DNA of 64,000 nt from Halobacteriovorax sp. (GCA_002720865.1 PBIO01000028.1:20438-84437); one strand, 5' to 3'; counted from the first letter of the stretch, positions 7,475 through 16,637 are shown. The notes: generated by a model from the sequence alone, not told the origin. Numbers and translations are program-made.

Positions 7475-8806
7475 CTAAGGTAAAACTAACTCAGAAGGCA
7501 TATCCTTAGCACTATCTGCCAATTCATTCCAAAAGTGAGAGTATTGCTCTTGATAGGCCTTAAATACTTCTGGAATTGAAATAAAATAAAAATTCTCATA
7601 ATTGACGCTAAAGGCTGCGCCAGTAAGGTTACCAGCACCTGTAAAGACAGAACCTTTTTTATTCTTATACGTGAAAATGAGAAATTTATTATGTTGAAGT
7701 TGTAGAGACTTAGGCTCAAAAACTTTGTCCGTGTATGTTTCTACGTACTTAGTTTTCATTCCTAGTCTTTCTAAACTTCTAACTTTTCCAAGTTCCGTTA
7801 GGCTATTTCTACCCATGCCTCTTTTATAAACACCTGACCAGTAGATATCATCGTCCGCAACGAGCCTTACTTCAGTTCTCTTTGTTTTTAATTGAGCTTT
7901 TAGGGCATTAATTAAAGCCGTATAGCTAAAGCGGTGCGCAGCCATATCTATATTTGTTGAATACTTTATGGCCTTCTTAATCGTGCTAAGAGCTTTACTT
8001 CCTTCACCTGGAATAAAGAAAGTTTTAATATCACTTTCTTCTTCAACCTGGATCTTCTTACGGCATTGGCTGATGAAATTTGTATAAGCTTTCTTTCCTG
8101 AGTCATGCTTTAAAATTCCTTCTCTTAAACATAAATGGGCTTTTGCAAAATAAGAGTCAGGCGAAGTTGTTACAAAATGCCAATTCTCATGGTGAGTCGT
8201 TGTCCCTGAACTCATATTCCCAGAGCTAAAACCAATTCTTACTTCGTTTTTATCAAACGGGTTGATGAGAATAACTTTATTGTGAGCATACTTTGCACCA
8301 CCCTTGTTTCCACTAGTATGAACTTCAGGAAGGTTAGCCTTTCCTGGAGCGACATTTTTAGGACGACATTTACCTAGCTTTCTAAGTTGCGCCATACGAT
8401 TTGGGTCTGACTCATTATTGCTGTCAATAACAAAAGTAACCTTAACGTTTCTATACTTAATGGCATTGCAAAGTTCTTTTTGAATGTCCCCATTTGAAAA
8501 ACTTAAATAGGCCATAAAGATTTCTTTTGTGTTCTTATCTTTGATCCAGTCCTTTAATCTTCTATGAGGACTATTTTTGCGGGCCCTAGATTTAGAAGAG
8601 TCTGAGCTCTTACAATAGGCATCTTTAGTTTTTGAAATAAGCTCGTCACCACTATTGCTAACAACTGTTTCATTATAAAAGTATTGCTTACAAACTGGAT
8701 TGGTAAAAAGAACTTCGTATTCAAAGGGAGTATAATCTTTAAGACTTACCGCCAATGCTGAAGTGCTAAGAATGCTCGTAATGAATAATAAAGAAATGAT
8801 TTTCAT
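7475..8806 (-). CDS. Secreted phospholipase D-family protein
   Basis: A 443-aa exported protein with two HKD-type half-sites: KYAHNKVILIN at about residue 180 with downstream SGNMSSGTT, and LQHNKFLIF at about residue 375 followed by GAGNLTGAAF. The two HxK motifs form one PLD active site that cleaves phosphodiesters of lipids or nucleic acid. The start is ATG 8806, giving the signal peptide MKIISLLFITSILSTSALA with GGGGA upstream; the frame opens 20 codons earlier but that would spoil the signal. The substrate (phospholipid or DNA) cannot be told from sequence. Confidence 0.82.
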   Translation of the reverse strand: MKIISLLFITSILSTSALAVSLKDYTPFEYEVLFTNPVCKQYFYNETVVSNSGDELISKTKDAYCKSSDSSKSRARKNSPHRRLKDWIKDKNTKEIFMAYLSFSNGDIQKELCNAIKYRNVKVTFVIDSNNESDPNRMAQLRKLGKCRPKNVAPGKANLPEVHTSGNKGGAKYAHNKVILINPFDKNEVRIGFSSGNMSSGTTTHHENWHFVTTSPDSYFAKAHLCLREGILKHDSGKKAYTNFISQCRKKIQVEEESDIKTFFIPGEGSKALSTIKKAIKYSTNIDMAAHRFSYTALINALKAQLKTKRTEVRLVADDDIYWSGVYKRGMGRNSLTELGKVRSLERLGMKTKYVETYTDKVFEPKSLQLQHNKFLIFTYKNKKGSVFTGAGNLTGAAFSVNYENFYFISIPEVFKAYQEQYSHFWNELADSAKDMPSELVLP

Positions 8807-8874
8807 AAATATCCCCGATGTGCTGTATTGCGTAACCTCGTTGATGCACTCTAACAAAACCGACAAAAATTATC

Positions 8875-8899
8875 AAAAAATAGGCTCTATCTATTTTTT
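8875..8899. repeat. Inverted repeat between divergent genes
   Basis: AAAAAATAG-(7 nt)-CTATTTTTT, a perfect 9-bp AT-rich inverted repeat in the intergenic region between the PLD-family gene and the pilin-like operon. It could be an operator for either. Confidence 0.4.
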
Positions 8900-8929
8900 A
8901 GATGATTAAAAAAGTACTCTGTAAAATCA

Positions 8930-8944
8930 ACATATTAGATATGT
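8930..8944. repeat. Short inverted repeat upstream of the pilin-like operon
   Basis: ACATAT-TAG-ATATGT, 57-71 nt before the ATG at 9001, in the expected promoter zone. A possible regulator site. Confidence 0.3.
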
Positions 8945-9000
8945 GTCACTGCCTATTTTAAAGATTGAACAGAGACAGGCACCTCTTTATACTTAATCTA

Positions 9001-10023
9001 ATGAAATCAATAAGCTTATTGCTTCGCGATAGAGGCGTTTCTTATGTTCAAATTCTTTTGGCCTCCTCAGTAATTGCGGGTTTGGCCGTTATTGGTTTGA
9101 AGATGATGAAAAATCAAGAGCGCGTGGCCAAGTTAACTTCACAGAAGTTTGAAATTTCTTATTTAGTTAATGAGATGAGCTTTCTATTAAAAGATCCAGC
9201 AAACTGTAAGGCTTCCTTTGATGGATTAAACCCAAGAAAGTCAGTTCGTAAAATAAACTCTTTAAAAAAGGAATTTAGGGGAGGCAAACATAAAGAAGCT
9301 TCTTTTTATTTAAAATATTTTACTTTTGATTCTTCCAAGAAACTGTATGGCGAAGGAAATATTAAGATTTTAAACTATAGCCTCCTAGACACTGCCCCCG
9401 GGGTAAAGGTTGAAAAAGGTAGTACTAACCTCGTCGTTACTTTTGAAACAGAAGAGTCCGATGGAAAATCTATCACTTTGAAAAAAAGAATCCCTATTAA
9501 AGTCAAACTTGAAAATGAGAGGATTAAAGAATGTGAGCTTTCAAGTCTCGCGGGAACCTCTGTAGGGGCTACAAGCAAAAGTGGAATAAATCTTGGATCT
9601 AGTCTCTCACTTGGTGCAGAAACAATTGGATCTGGATTAGCAGTATTAGGGGATTTAACATTAGTTCCCTATAAAGGAGAGTTGCCCCCTTGTGATGAAG
9701 GTCGGTTTGGACAGTTATTATACTCTGATAAATATGATGATCTTTACTTTTGTTCGAATTACGAAGAGTGGGGAACCTTGGGAGAATTACCTTATAATTT
9801 TAGCCAACCTACCGTGTATAGAATCGAAGCATCAAATTTAAATGAGAATAGTAAACTAACGAAACGACATAGAATTTGCTTATTAAAAGAATTTAGGTCA
9901 AATATTGAAAGCCGCTGTAGGGTTCGAAGATTAGAACATCAAGGCTTAACAAGTTGGCGAATTGAATCAAAGTTCAATACATTAAGTGGGGGCCAATACT
10001 GCTCTGTGGAGTGTTTTAATTGA
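9001..10023 (+). CDS. Prepilin-like protein 1
   Basis: A 340-aa protein with a type IV prepilin N-terminus. A leader ending in RDRG is followed by VSYVQ and a hydrophobic helix (ILLASSVIAGLAVIGLKMM), so PilD-type cleavage would follow the Gly. Position +5 is Gln instead of the conserved Glu. A middle segment (GRFGQLLYSDKYDDLYFC, then a Trp) and a C-terminal four-cysteine domain (CLL...CRV...CSVEC) recur in the third gene. ATG 9001 is chosen for a 12-residue leader; a TTG at 8965 would extend it. First of three coupled paralogues, probably minor pilins or pseudopilins. Confidence 0.72.
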   Translation: MKSISLLLRDRGVSYVQILLASSVIAGLAVIGLKMMKNQERVAKLTSQKFEISYLVNEMSFLLKDPANCKASFDGLNPRKSVRKINSLKKEFRGGKHKEASFYLKYFTFDSSKKLYGEGNIKILNYSLLDTAPGVKVEKGSTNLVVTFETEESDGKSITLKKRIPIKVKLENERIKECELSSLAGTSVGATSKSGINLGSSLSLGAETIGSGLAVLGDLTLVPYKGELPPCDEGRFGQLLYSDKYDDLYFCSNYEEWGTLGELPYNFSQPTVYRIEASNLNENSKLTKRHRICLLKEFRSNIESRCRVRRLEHQGLTSWRIESKFNTLSGGQYCSVECFN

Positions 10024-10805
10024 ACAATGATCGCGGCTTATCAAGTTTAGAAGTATTAATGTCTGTGGGCTTTTTGGCAGCTCTAATCATTGTTTGTCTC
10101 AATATTTTTAAAAAACAACAAATCGAATTGATTAATGCTATTCAGGAAATTGAAATTACTTCCACTGTGAATGATATTAGATTGGCCTTAAAGGGAGAGG
10201 AAGCTTGCTCAGCGACTTTTGAAAATAAGGTGATTGGGAGTCGAGACGTCAAAGTTGTTAAGAAAGTAGTTCAATATCCAGAGACCAATGAAATCGAAGA
10301 AATTGAAGCTTTTCCTCTATTTCAATATGGTAGAAAAACATTTGGAACCCATGACTTGAAGATTTCAGACTTTAGACTTGTGGACCCCGTAGGCGAAAAG
10401 AGAAGTGGAGAAAGACCGATTATTTTCAGAATAAGTTTTGATAAGGGTTTACCTGACCTTGAAGAAAAGAATATTGTCTCTAGAGAAATTAAGATTTATG
10501 CCACGACCGATAACTTAGGAAGAGTTGAGTACTGTAGCCTCGGCAAAATGATAATTAAGAGTAAAAAGTTTGAATCTGTAGCGGGGCATTTAAAGAGGGA
10601 GACTGGAAATATTGGAGTTGGTACTAATTTTGTTCCCTCTAAAATGACTATCAATGGTGGGCTACTTCTAAGAAACAAGAAGACGCAAATTTGTACATCG
10701 GATAGTAATGGAGTCATTTTCTTTGATAACTCCACAAAAAAACTGTCTATCTGTCATGAAACTAAAATATATGCTCTCTCTAATATGGCGGTCAAAGATT
10801 TATGA
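10020..10805 (+). CDS. Prepilin-like protein 2
   Basis: A 261-aa paralogue with a very short leader (MNNDRG), then LSSLE and a hydrophobic helix (VLMSVGFLAALIIVCLNIF). Glu is present at +5, as in canonical pilins and pseudopilins, so it may be the one that carries the usual intersubunit salt bridge. It shares the middle motif (SNGVIFFDNSTKKLSIC) but stops soon after it, lacking the C-terminal four-cysteine domain of its neighbours. The start is TTG 10020 overlapping the previous stop (TTGA); the next gene starts within its own stop (ATGA). Confidence 0.72.
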   Translation: MNNDRGLSSLEVLMSVGFLAALIIVCLNIFKKQQIELINAIQEIEITSTVNDIRLALKGEEACSATFENKVIGSRDVKVVKKVVQYPETNEIEEIEAFPLFQYGRKTFGTHDLKISDFRLVDPVGEKRSGERPIIFRISFDKGLPDLEEKNIVSREIKIYATTDNLGRVEYCSLGKMIIKSKKFESVAGHLKRETGNIGVGTNFVPSKMTINGGLLLRNKKTQICTSDSNGVIFFDNSTKKLSICHETKIYALSNMAVKDL

Positions 10806-11800
10806 AAAAACAAGGCGGATTCTCTCTTGTTCAGTTAATGATTGTGGCCGGAATGCTCTCCGGCATTTTCGTTGTCAGTTTAAAGATAATGAAAAACCAA
10901 AATCAGATTGGAAAAAGCTCAAGTGAAGAGTTTGAAATCACCTACCTCTTTGACGATATAAGAAGTTTAATGGCTGACTCATCTGTCTGTAAGGCAACTT
11001 TGGAACTTGTAAGTCCCTATGAGCCAATGGAGCTTGAGGGGATTAAGTCAGACCCCGATAGTAACGAGCTCAATTATCAACCGTTTAGATTAGCGGGTAA
11101 AAAATATGGACAAAGTAATATAAAGATAAAGAGCATTTCCTATTTGGTGGGAGATCAAGAAGCGAGTATCGATGATGGAGAAGCCTTTGTTAAAATAGTT
11201 TTTGAGAAATCTAAAAGCGCACTAGGTAGAAAAGAAGTTGAAAAACGGATGAAGCTGCATTTGTTGCTAGATAACAATAAAAAAATTTCGACTTGTTTTT
11301 CTCTTCCTGGAATTAACACTGAAGGGGAAAGCGTCAGTGAGGTTAAAGATCGGTGGTATGATATATCGGGAACACCGAATATTTATACCAACGAGAAGAA
11401 GGTTCAAATTGGAGCAGTAGGGAGATGGTCAGGAGAGGGAGTGGCTGTCCAAGGAAGTCTCAAAATTGGCAGTGAGCTGGGTGCTTGTCACAAAGAAAAG
11501 GTAGGTAGTTTGAGATATGAAAAAAATAGTCTCCTCATCTGTAAGAAAACAGGAAAATGGCATGAAGTATGGAATCCCTACAGAAATGTCGTCGTAGATG
11601 ATTTTAACTTTGCAACCTCTGGAAAAGATAGAGTGGAGGTGACGAAAAAGCCTTATCATTTCTGTACCATCACAAAAAGCGAATTATACGGAGCAAGATG
11701 CCTAACTAAAAGATTGAGTGGTAATCTCTGGCAACTTTCCCTTTATTATGACAGAGGCGAAAAATCGAAATGTACTTTTCGTTGTTTTTCAAAGAGGTAA
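10802..11800 (+). CDS. Prepilin-like protein 3
   Basis: A 332-aa paralogue with leader MKKQGG, then FSLVQ and the helix LMIVAGMLSGIFVVSLKIM. Position +5 is Gln again. The middle motif reads CHKEKVGSLRYEKNSLLIC with a following Trp. The C-terminal domain has four cysteines in the same order as prepilin 1 (CTI, CLT, CTFRC). The three tandem genes look like a duplicated family with different tips. No prepilin peptidase or secretion ATPase is in the window, so the machine they serve must be encoded elsewhere. Confidence 0.72.
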   Translation: MKKQGGFSLVQLMIVAGMLSGIFVVSLKIMKNQNQIGKSSSEEFEITYLFDDIRSLMADSSVCKATLELVSPYEPMELEGIKSDPDSNELNYQPFRLAGKKYGQSNIKIKSISYLVGDQEASIDDGEAFVKIVFEKSKSALGRKEVEKRMKLHLLLDNNKKISTCFSLPGINTEGESVSEVKDRWYDISGTPNIYTNEKKVQIGAVGRWSGEGVAVQGSLKIGSELGACHKEKVGSLRYEKNSLLICKKTGKWHEVWNPYRNVVVDDFNFATSGKDRVEVTKKPYHFCTITKSELYGARCLTKRLSGNLWQLSLYYDRGEKSKCTFRCFSKR

Positions 11801-11801
11801 T

Positions 11802-12791
11802 ATGTCACTTGAAATGCTAATCATTGGTGCTGGTCCCGCTGGAATTTCTATGGGTGCTGAAGCTGTAGCTTCTGGCATAGATTCAGATAAAGTATTAATC
11901 TTGGAAAAAGCTCCAGAGCATAGCTATATGATTAGAAAGTTCTATCCGGAACAAAAATTGGTAACCGCTAATTATAAAGGGCAGGCAGCCGTTTGTAACG
12001 GAGTCATGTGTATTCCGGACTATTCTAAAAGTGAAACCTTAAGCTATCTTGATCAAGCAATTGAAAAACATAATATTAATGTGAAATACCAGGAAACAGT
12101 TTGGAAGCTTGAACAGTTAAAAGACGGAAGCTTTTATGTCTCTTCGGATAAGGGAGAGTATCAAACTAAGACCTGTATAATAGCGATTGGAATGATGGGA
12201 AAACCCAATAAACCCGACTATAAAATTCCAAGTGAATTAAACGGTAAAGTTCATTTTGATATTACTAGCAAAAAGATAGAAAACGCTAAGGTTCTAGTTG
12301 TAGGAGGTGGGGACTCTGCTTCAGAGTACGTTCAGTACTTATCTCAAGAAGGTAATGCTGTCGATCTTTCTTATAGAAAGGATTCGTTCGCAAGGATGAA
12401 TGAGATTAATATTAATTCCCTTATGGCCCTTTGTGAAAGGGAGAAGACGGAGCTAATCTTAAACTCTAATGTTTGTGAGCTTAAAGCTAATGGTGAAATG
12501 GTAGAGGTGGTTTTTAATGAGGAAAATATTCCTAACCGTCTGTATGAACATGTCGTTTACGCCCTTGGCGGCTCGACACCAAAAAACTTTTTAAAGCTTC
12601 TTAAAATCGAATTTAGTGGAGAGGATGATCAGCCCGTAGTTAAAGAGGGATATGAGACTTCAATTCCGGGATTATTTTTAGTAGGAGATTTAAGTGCAGG
12701 TAAAAGGGGAGGCTCTATCATCAGCGCCTTTAATTCTTCCCATGAGGCCATGAAAAAAATCTGTACCGATTACCTGACTTGTAAAATTTAA
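11802..12791 (+). CDS. FAD/NAD(P)-dependent oxidoreductase, thioredoxin-reductase-like
   Basis: A 329-aa flavoprotein with an N-terminal FAD-binding GAGPAG loop, a second Rossmann loop for NAD(P)H (VLVVGGGDSASEYV, about residue 163) and a C-terminal FAD motif (IPGLFLVGDLSAG). The fold is that of thioredoxin reductase/YpdA. The redox CxxC of true thioredoxin reductase is missing from the NADPH domain; a CNGVMC pair in the FAD domain could be redox-active. ATG 11802 follows AGAGGT and lies directly after the pilin stop; the frame extends 28 codons upstream but overlaps prepilin 3. Its electron acceptor is unknown. Confidence 0.8.
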   Translation: MSLEMLIIGAGPAGISMGAEAVASGIDSDKVLILEKAPEHSYMIRKFYPEQKLVTANYKGQAAVCNGVMCIPDYSKSETLSYLDQAIEKHNINVKYQETVWKLEQLKDGSFYVSSDKGEYQTKTCIIAIGMMGKPNKPDYKIPSELNGKVHFDITSKKIENAKVLVVGGGDSASEYVQYLSQEGNAVDLSYRKDSFARMNEININSLMALCEREKTELILNSNVCELKANGEMVEVVFNEENIPNRLYEHVVYALGGSTPKNFLKLLKIEFSGEDDQPVVKEGYETSIPGLFLVGDLSAGKRGGSIISAFNSSHEAMKKICTDYLTCKI

Positions 12792-12794
12792 GTT

Positions 12795-13190
12795 CTACAA
12801 AAAAGTCTTAACATAGCTAAAAATTAAACAACCGGATGCTAGGGCCAATACTAAAAAAGTACCAGCCGTTCCGTAAAACCTTCCTTTTGAAGGTCCGTTA
12901 CTCTTACCAAGACCTATATAGTGTCCAATCCTTGCAGCAAACAATATAAGACAAAGGGCATGGATAACCTCCATTCTCCAGTTTTGAATCTCGAGAAAAC
13001 TAATCAAGATAAGAGCAAGGGGAACATACTCAGAAAAATTACCATGGGCCCTTACGGATTGTTCTAACTCCCCATCAGTTACACCCAGCCCTTTTTTATA
13101 CTTCCATCTATTATTGACCACTTGCTTGGCCATATAGATATAGAAAAAAGTGTAAAGCGCCGCGTAAAAAGGGGTGATAATTGGGGTCAT
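12795..13190 (-). CDS. MAPEG family membrane protein
   Basis: A 131-aa protein with four hydrophobic segments and the MAPEG pattern: first TM, a basic loop (RWKYKKGLGVTDG), then AHGNFSEYVPLALI with the conserved Asn and Glu, followed by HALCLILFAARIGHYIG. MAPEG proteins conjugate or reduce lipid and xenobiotic substrates with glutathione; YecN-like bacterial members have no proven reaction. Monocistronic and convergent with the oxidoreductase, with a gap of 3 nt and no terminator. Confidence 0.88.
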   Translation of the reverse strand: MTPIITPFYAALYTFFYIYMAKQVVNNRWKYKKGLGVTDGELEQSVRAHGNFSEYVPLALILISFLEIQNWRMEVIHALCLILFAARIGHYIGLGKSNGPSKGRFYGTAGTFLVLALASGCLIFSYVKTFL

Positions 13191-13289
13191 TTCTCTCTCC
13201 TGTATTTATTTTTGATTATCTTACCCAAAAATTTGAGGAAGTTCTTCTCTTTGTTTTAGACTTTAAGAAAATAAAACAAAGGAAGTCCC

Positions 13290-14306
13290 ATGGGAATCGG
13301 TAGTCGAATCGTTGGTGTTGGAAGCTATGTGCCACCTAAGATTTATGAAAATAAAGATTTAGAAGAAATGATGGATACGAGCAACGAGTGGATTATTCAG
13401 CGCACGGGAATTGAGAGAAGACATTGGGTTGATCCAAAAACAAGTACCTCAGACCTTGCACTTGAAGCTTCATTAAGGGCCATCAAAGATGCAGGACTTA
13501 AAAAAGAAGATATCGATATGATAGTTCTTGGTACCTTAAGTCCAGATCACGATTTTCCGGGGACAGGTTGTTTCCTACAGGCAAAACTCGAGCTACCAGA
13601 GATTACCGTTTTAGATATTAGGCAACAATGTACAGGTTTTATTTATGGAATATCCATTGCAGATAAATTTATAAAATCCGGTAGCCACAAAAATATCTTA
13701 GTCGTTGGAGCAGAGGTTCACTCGAAAGGCCTGGATAAAACGCCAAGAGGCAGGGCCGTATCTGTCCTATTCGGTGACGGGGCCGGAGCAGTGGTTATTC
13801 AGCCTACGGAAGTAAATGACCCTAAAAAAGATTCACATATAATGACAACTAGACTTCATGCGGATGGCGCTTTTGCAAAGGAACTATGGCTACCAGCTCC
13901 TGGTATGGCCTTTGAAGGTACTGAAAGGTGGTCCGAAGAGATTATGGCTGAGGGGCTTCATTACCCTCAGATGAATGGAAAAGTTGTTTTTGTTCACGCT
14001 GTAAAAAGGATGGCTGAATCGTTGACTGCCGCTTGTAAAGAAACAGGGGTAAGTTTTGATGACGTGGATTGTTTTTTATTTCATCAAGCAAACTTAAGAA
14101 TCAATTCAAAGGTGGCAGAAGTATTGGGACTAGATGAGAGTAAAATCTTCAATACAATTCAAGACTTTGGAAATACAACAGCCGCCACTATTCCTCTTGG
14201 GATGGATGAGGCCATAAAAGCAGGAAAACTTAAAAAAGGTGATCTCGTTGCATCCGCGGCCTTTGGGTCAGGATTTACTTGGGGATCTGCAATATGGAGA
14301 TATTAA
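13290..14306 (+). CDS. fabH: 3-oxoacyl-[ACP] synthase III (FabH)
   Basis: A 338-aa initiating condensing enzyme of fatty-acid synthesis, joining an acyl-CoA primer to malonyl-ACP in the cytoplasm. The catalytic triad is complete: Cys114 (RQQCTGFIYG), His in LFHQANLRI at about 265 and Asn in FGNTTAATIP at about 295. It is about 20 residues longer than E. coli FabH. It lies alone rather than in a fab cluster, so it may be an accessory copy with a different primer preference. GGAAG precedes the ATG. A secreted-protein gene overlaps its stop by one base. Confidence 0.9.
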   Translation: MGIGSRIVGVGSYVPPKIYENKDLEEMMDTSNEWIIQRTGIERRHWVDPKTSTSDLALEASLRAIKDAGLKKEDIDMIVLGTLSPDHDFPGTGCFLQAKLELPEITVLDIRQQCTGFIYGISIADKFIKSGSHKNILVVGAEVHSKGLDKTPRGRAVSVLFGDGAGAVVIQPTEVNDPKKDSHIMTTRLHADGAFAKELWLPAPGMAFEGTERWSEEIMAEGLHYPQMNGKVVFVHAVKRMAESLTAACKETGVSFDDVDCFLFHQANLRINSKVAEVLGLDESKIFNTIQDFGNTTAATIPLGMDEAIKAGKLKKGDLVASAAFGSGFTWGSAIWRY

Positions 14307-15013
14307 TGAAGTACTTAGCGATAATATTATTTATTTTTTCGATTTCAGCCCATGCTGAATTTAAATCTTGTAAGGAAGGTGTAGGAGAGTTCGGAAACTT
14401 AGGGTCTATGAGATACCAAGTGGGATATTTTGAAAAGTATGATAAATGCTTTTTAAGTATTGGACCTAATAATAGATACCCTAAATATCGCGGGTATCAT
14501 TTTGATTCTGCTGGAGAGTTAATGGTTTTCAACTCTCTAGGTGCAGGAAGACCATCTAAAGATACCGGAGCTCGTAATTTTCAATTCCCAGTAATAACTT
14601 CCGAACTAAAGTATAAGTTAGATTTTGAAGATGAGTACATTTTGATTCAAAGTACTGACGGACGAGTTTGGACGTTTGATGCGAAAGCGGCAAAGTTAAT
14701 TTCTATTAGTGAAATGGATTTTGTTGAAGATCCAGATGTGACAAGGACTAATGATGGGGGGCTAGAGCTAAGTCCCAAATTCGGAACAATCGTAGATCAA
14801 GGCTGGAGAGTGGGTGGTCCACCAAATATCGTTTTAAGTCGAAATTCAGTTATTAAAAATGACTCTGGTCTAGAATGCTCAGTAAAGAATAAAAAACTTT
14901 TCAAGCTTATTTACGATAATGCTGGTGGAGTGGATGGCGCTTATTTTATTCATTCCGATAAAGATGACTGGGAAAAATTCTTAAAGAAAAACTGTAAGAA
15001 TTTTGGATTATAA
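14306..15013 (+). CDS. Secreted protein of unknown function
   Basis: A 235-aa protein starting at ATG 14306, inside the fabH stop (TAATG), with GGAGA upstream. Signal peptide MKYLAIILFIFSISAHA. The mature part has several cysteines (FKSCKEG, DKCFLS, LECSVKN, KNCKNF), probably disulfide-bonded, and a beta-rich look. No family recognised. It ends inside the start of the hydrolase gene (11-nt overlap), so fabH, this gene and the hydrolase probably share a transcript. Confidence 0.72.
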   Translation: MKYLAIILFIFSISAHAEFKSCKEGVGEFGNLGSMRYQVGYFEKYDKCFLSIGPNNRYPKYRGYHFDSAGELMVFNSLGAGRPSKDTGARNFQFPVITSELKYKLDFEDEYILIQSTDGRVWTFDAKAAKLISISEMDFVEDPDVTRTNDGGLELSPKFGTIVDQGWRVGGPPNIVLSRNSVIKNDSGLECSVKNKKLFKLIYDNAGGVDGAYFIHSDKDDWEKFLKKNCKNFGL

Positions 15014-15950
15014 GGCACCTTGGCCACTTAAAAATGGGCATATAAATACTCTTCACACTGCTCTTCTTCGTAAAGTCGAGCAGCTTCCCTATTCAAGAGA
15101 GAGAATAATATTAAAAGACGGAGACTTTATTGATCTCGATTGGGTTACGAGAGGCTCAAGAAAATTAGTTGTTCTTTCCCATGGTTTAGAAGGGGATTCT
15201 CGAGGAACTTATATCCAAGGTATGATGAAAAAGTTTCTTGAGGAAGGCTACGATGGTCTCGCTTGGAATTGCCGTGGCTGTAGCGGGGAAGTAAACCTTA
15301 AGCCTTTTTACTATAATAGTGGTGTCTCCCATGATCTGGACGAAGTGCTGTCTCATGTAATCGAAAATAAAAACTATGATGAAATTTTTCTCGTTGGATT
15401 TAGTATGGGGGGAAATATTAGTCTTAAGTACCTTGGGGAAAAAGGTACTTCAGTGTCAGAAAAAATAAAAGGTGCTGCTATCTTTTCTACGCCGGTGGAC
15501 TTAAGAGGATGCTCCTTCAAATTAGATGAGGGGTTTTGCAAAGTTTATACACAAAACTTTTTAAAAACTCTTAAACAAAAAGTTAAGTTAAAGGAAGAGC
15601 AAATAAAAGATGCAGGGTTTGAACCTCGGGATATATATAAGTGTAATAACTTAAATGACTTTGACAATATCTTTACTGGACCCTTGCATGGATATAAAGA
15701 TGCTGAGGATTATTACACACGAGCAAGCTCCAAGCAGTTTATATCAAGTATTGAAGTACCCACCCTTTTAGTTAATGCTAGTGACGATCCCTTTTTGACG
15801 GAAAGTTGTTATCCTCATGGAATTGAAAATAATAAATTTACCTTTGAAAGAACGGAGTATGGTGGGCATGTAGGATTTGGAAATCTAAAGTCCTATCAAA
15901 CCATTTGGTCGGAAGATAGGGCCTTTAGATTCATTTCTAGTATTAAATAA
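15003..15950 (+). CDS. Alpha/beta hydrolase, YheT family
   Basis: A 315-aa hydrolase. The N-terminal KNGHINTLHTALLR matches the opening of YheT/ABHD1-3 proteins. The oxyanion region is VVLSHGLEGDSRGTY, the nucleophile elbow GFSMGGN, the acid is in VNASDDPFL and the His in YGGHVGF. The family acts on lipid or ester substrates that are mostly undefined. The start is TTG 15003 within the previous gene. It overlaps a converging gene by 8 nt at its 3' end. Confidence 0.85.
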   Translation: MDYKAPWPLKNGHINTLHTALLRKVEQLPYSRERIILKDGDFIDLDWVTRGSRKLVVLSHGLEGDSRGTYIQGMMKKFLEEGYDGLAWNCRGCSGEVNLKPFYYNSGVSHDLDEVLSHVIENKNYDEIFLVGFSMGGNISLKYLGEKGTSVSEKIKGAAIFSTPVDLRGCSFKLDEGFCKVYTQNFLKTLKQKVKLKEEQIKDAGFEPRDIYKCNNLNDFDNIFTGPLHGYKDAEDYYTRASSKQFISSIEVPTLLVNASDDPFLTESCYPHGIENNKFTFERTEYGGHVGFGNLKSYQTIWSEDRAFRFISSIK

Positions 15951-16551
15951 AGTTTGCGGTGTAATTAAAAATCTCTTGTCTATACTTTAAGATAGTAATA
16001 GGTGAGAGATCTTCTGTTAGCTCAGTATTTTGTGGAATCACTTCATACAATAGATGCTCCATTGCAAATTGAATTGTTTGCATCCCGACGTAAAGATTTT
16101 CAAAAAAGGTAATATCTTTTTTTGCCCAATATTGAATAAGTTCAGCTACATCAGCATGGTTATCACAGCTACTACAACCATGGCAGTCGCCAGATTTTTC
16201 AATAAAATTGACATGATTATGAGATTGAATACTAATGACTTTTTCTCTTTCCTCTAGATCAGCTGCAAAATTCTCAATTAGTGGAATTGTCATTTCGCTA
16301 TTGTCTCTAACGGTAGAGAATATTTGCTCATAAAACGTAACGTAGAGAGATGAGAATACACTGTCCTCTAGTAAGCAGAGTAGGTACTCCTCTTCATCCG
16401 CTGCAGACTTGTTTATAGCCTCTAGTGAGTTTAGAGCAAGAGTTAAAGGAAAGTTTTCACTTCCTTCCATAGAATAAAAATATTTTAAGAGTTTTGCAGG
16501 GGATTCTGTCTTTTTAGGTTTAAAACCTTGAACTTTGTGGACTAATCCCAT
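15943..16551 (-). CDS. Hypothetical cytoplasmic protein with Cys/His cluster
   Basis: A 202-aa, largely helical acidic protein without a signal peptide. Around residues 115-135 it has HNHVNFIEKSGDCHGCSSCD followed by NHAD, a dense His/Cys motif that could bind zinc or an iron centre. GAGG lies 5 nt before the ATG. Monocistronic on the minus strand. No family recognised, and metal binding is inference from the cluster only. Confidence 0.65.
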   Translation of the reverse strand: MGLVHKVQGFKPKKTESPAKLLKYFYSMEGSENFPLTLALNSLEAINKSAADEEEYLLCLLEDSVFSSLYVTFYEQIFSTVRDNSEMTIPLIENFAADLEEREKVISIQSHNHVNFIEKSGDCHGCSSCDNHADVAELIQYWAKKDITFFENLYVGMQTIQFAMEHLLYEVIPQNTELTEDLSPITILKYRQEIFNYTANFI

Positions 16552-16570
16552 AATGACCTCGCTTAGAGTT

Positions 16571-16605
16571 TTCCTCCCTCCATTTTACCTTATATGGGGG
16601 AGGAA
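16571..16605. repeat. Imperfect hairpin between minus-strand genes
   Basis: TTCCTCC (16571-16577) pairs with GGAGGAA (16599-16605), and the adjacent CCAT with ATGG after a bulge, giving a 10-12 bp stem. It lies between tas and the 15943 gene. There is no T-run on either strand, so it is more likely an mRNA processing or stability element than a terminator. Confidence 0.35.
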
Positions 16606-16637
16606 TTAGTCTGGGAAAAACCTACCTATAATGCTCT

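Noticed and set aside
8845..8870. ACCGACAA on the plus strand as another sigma-28 -10 box
   Set aside because: No TAAAG-like -35 at 11-12 nt; nearest candidate is too far.
11718..11801. N-terminal 28-residue extension of the oxidoreductase
   Set aside because: It lies over the prepilin 3 end; ATG 11802 has AGAGGT and directly begins the FAD-binding strand.
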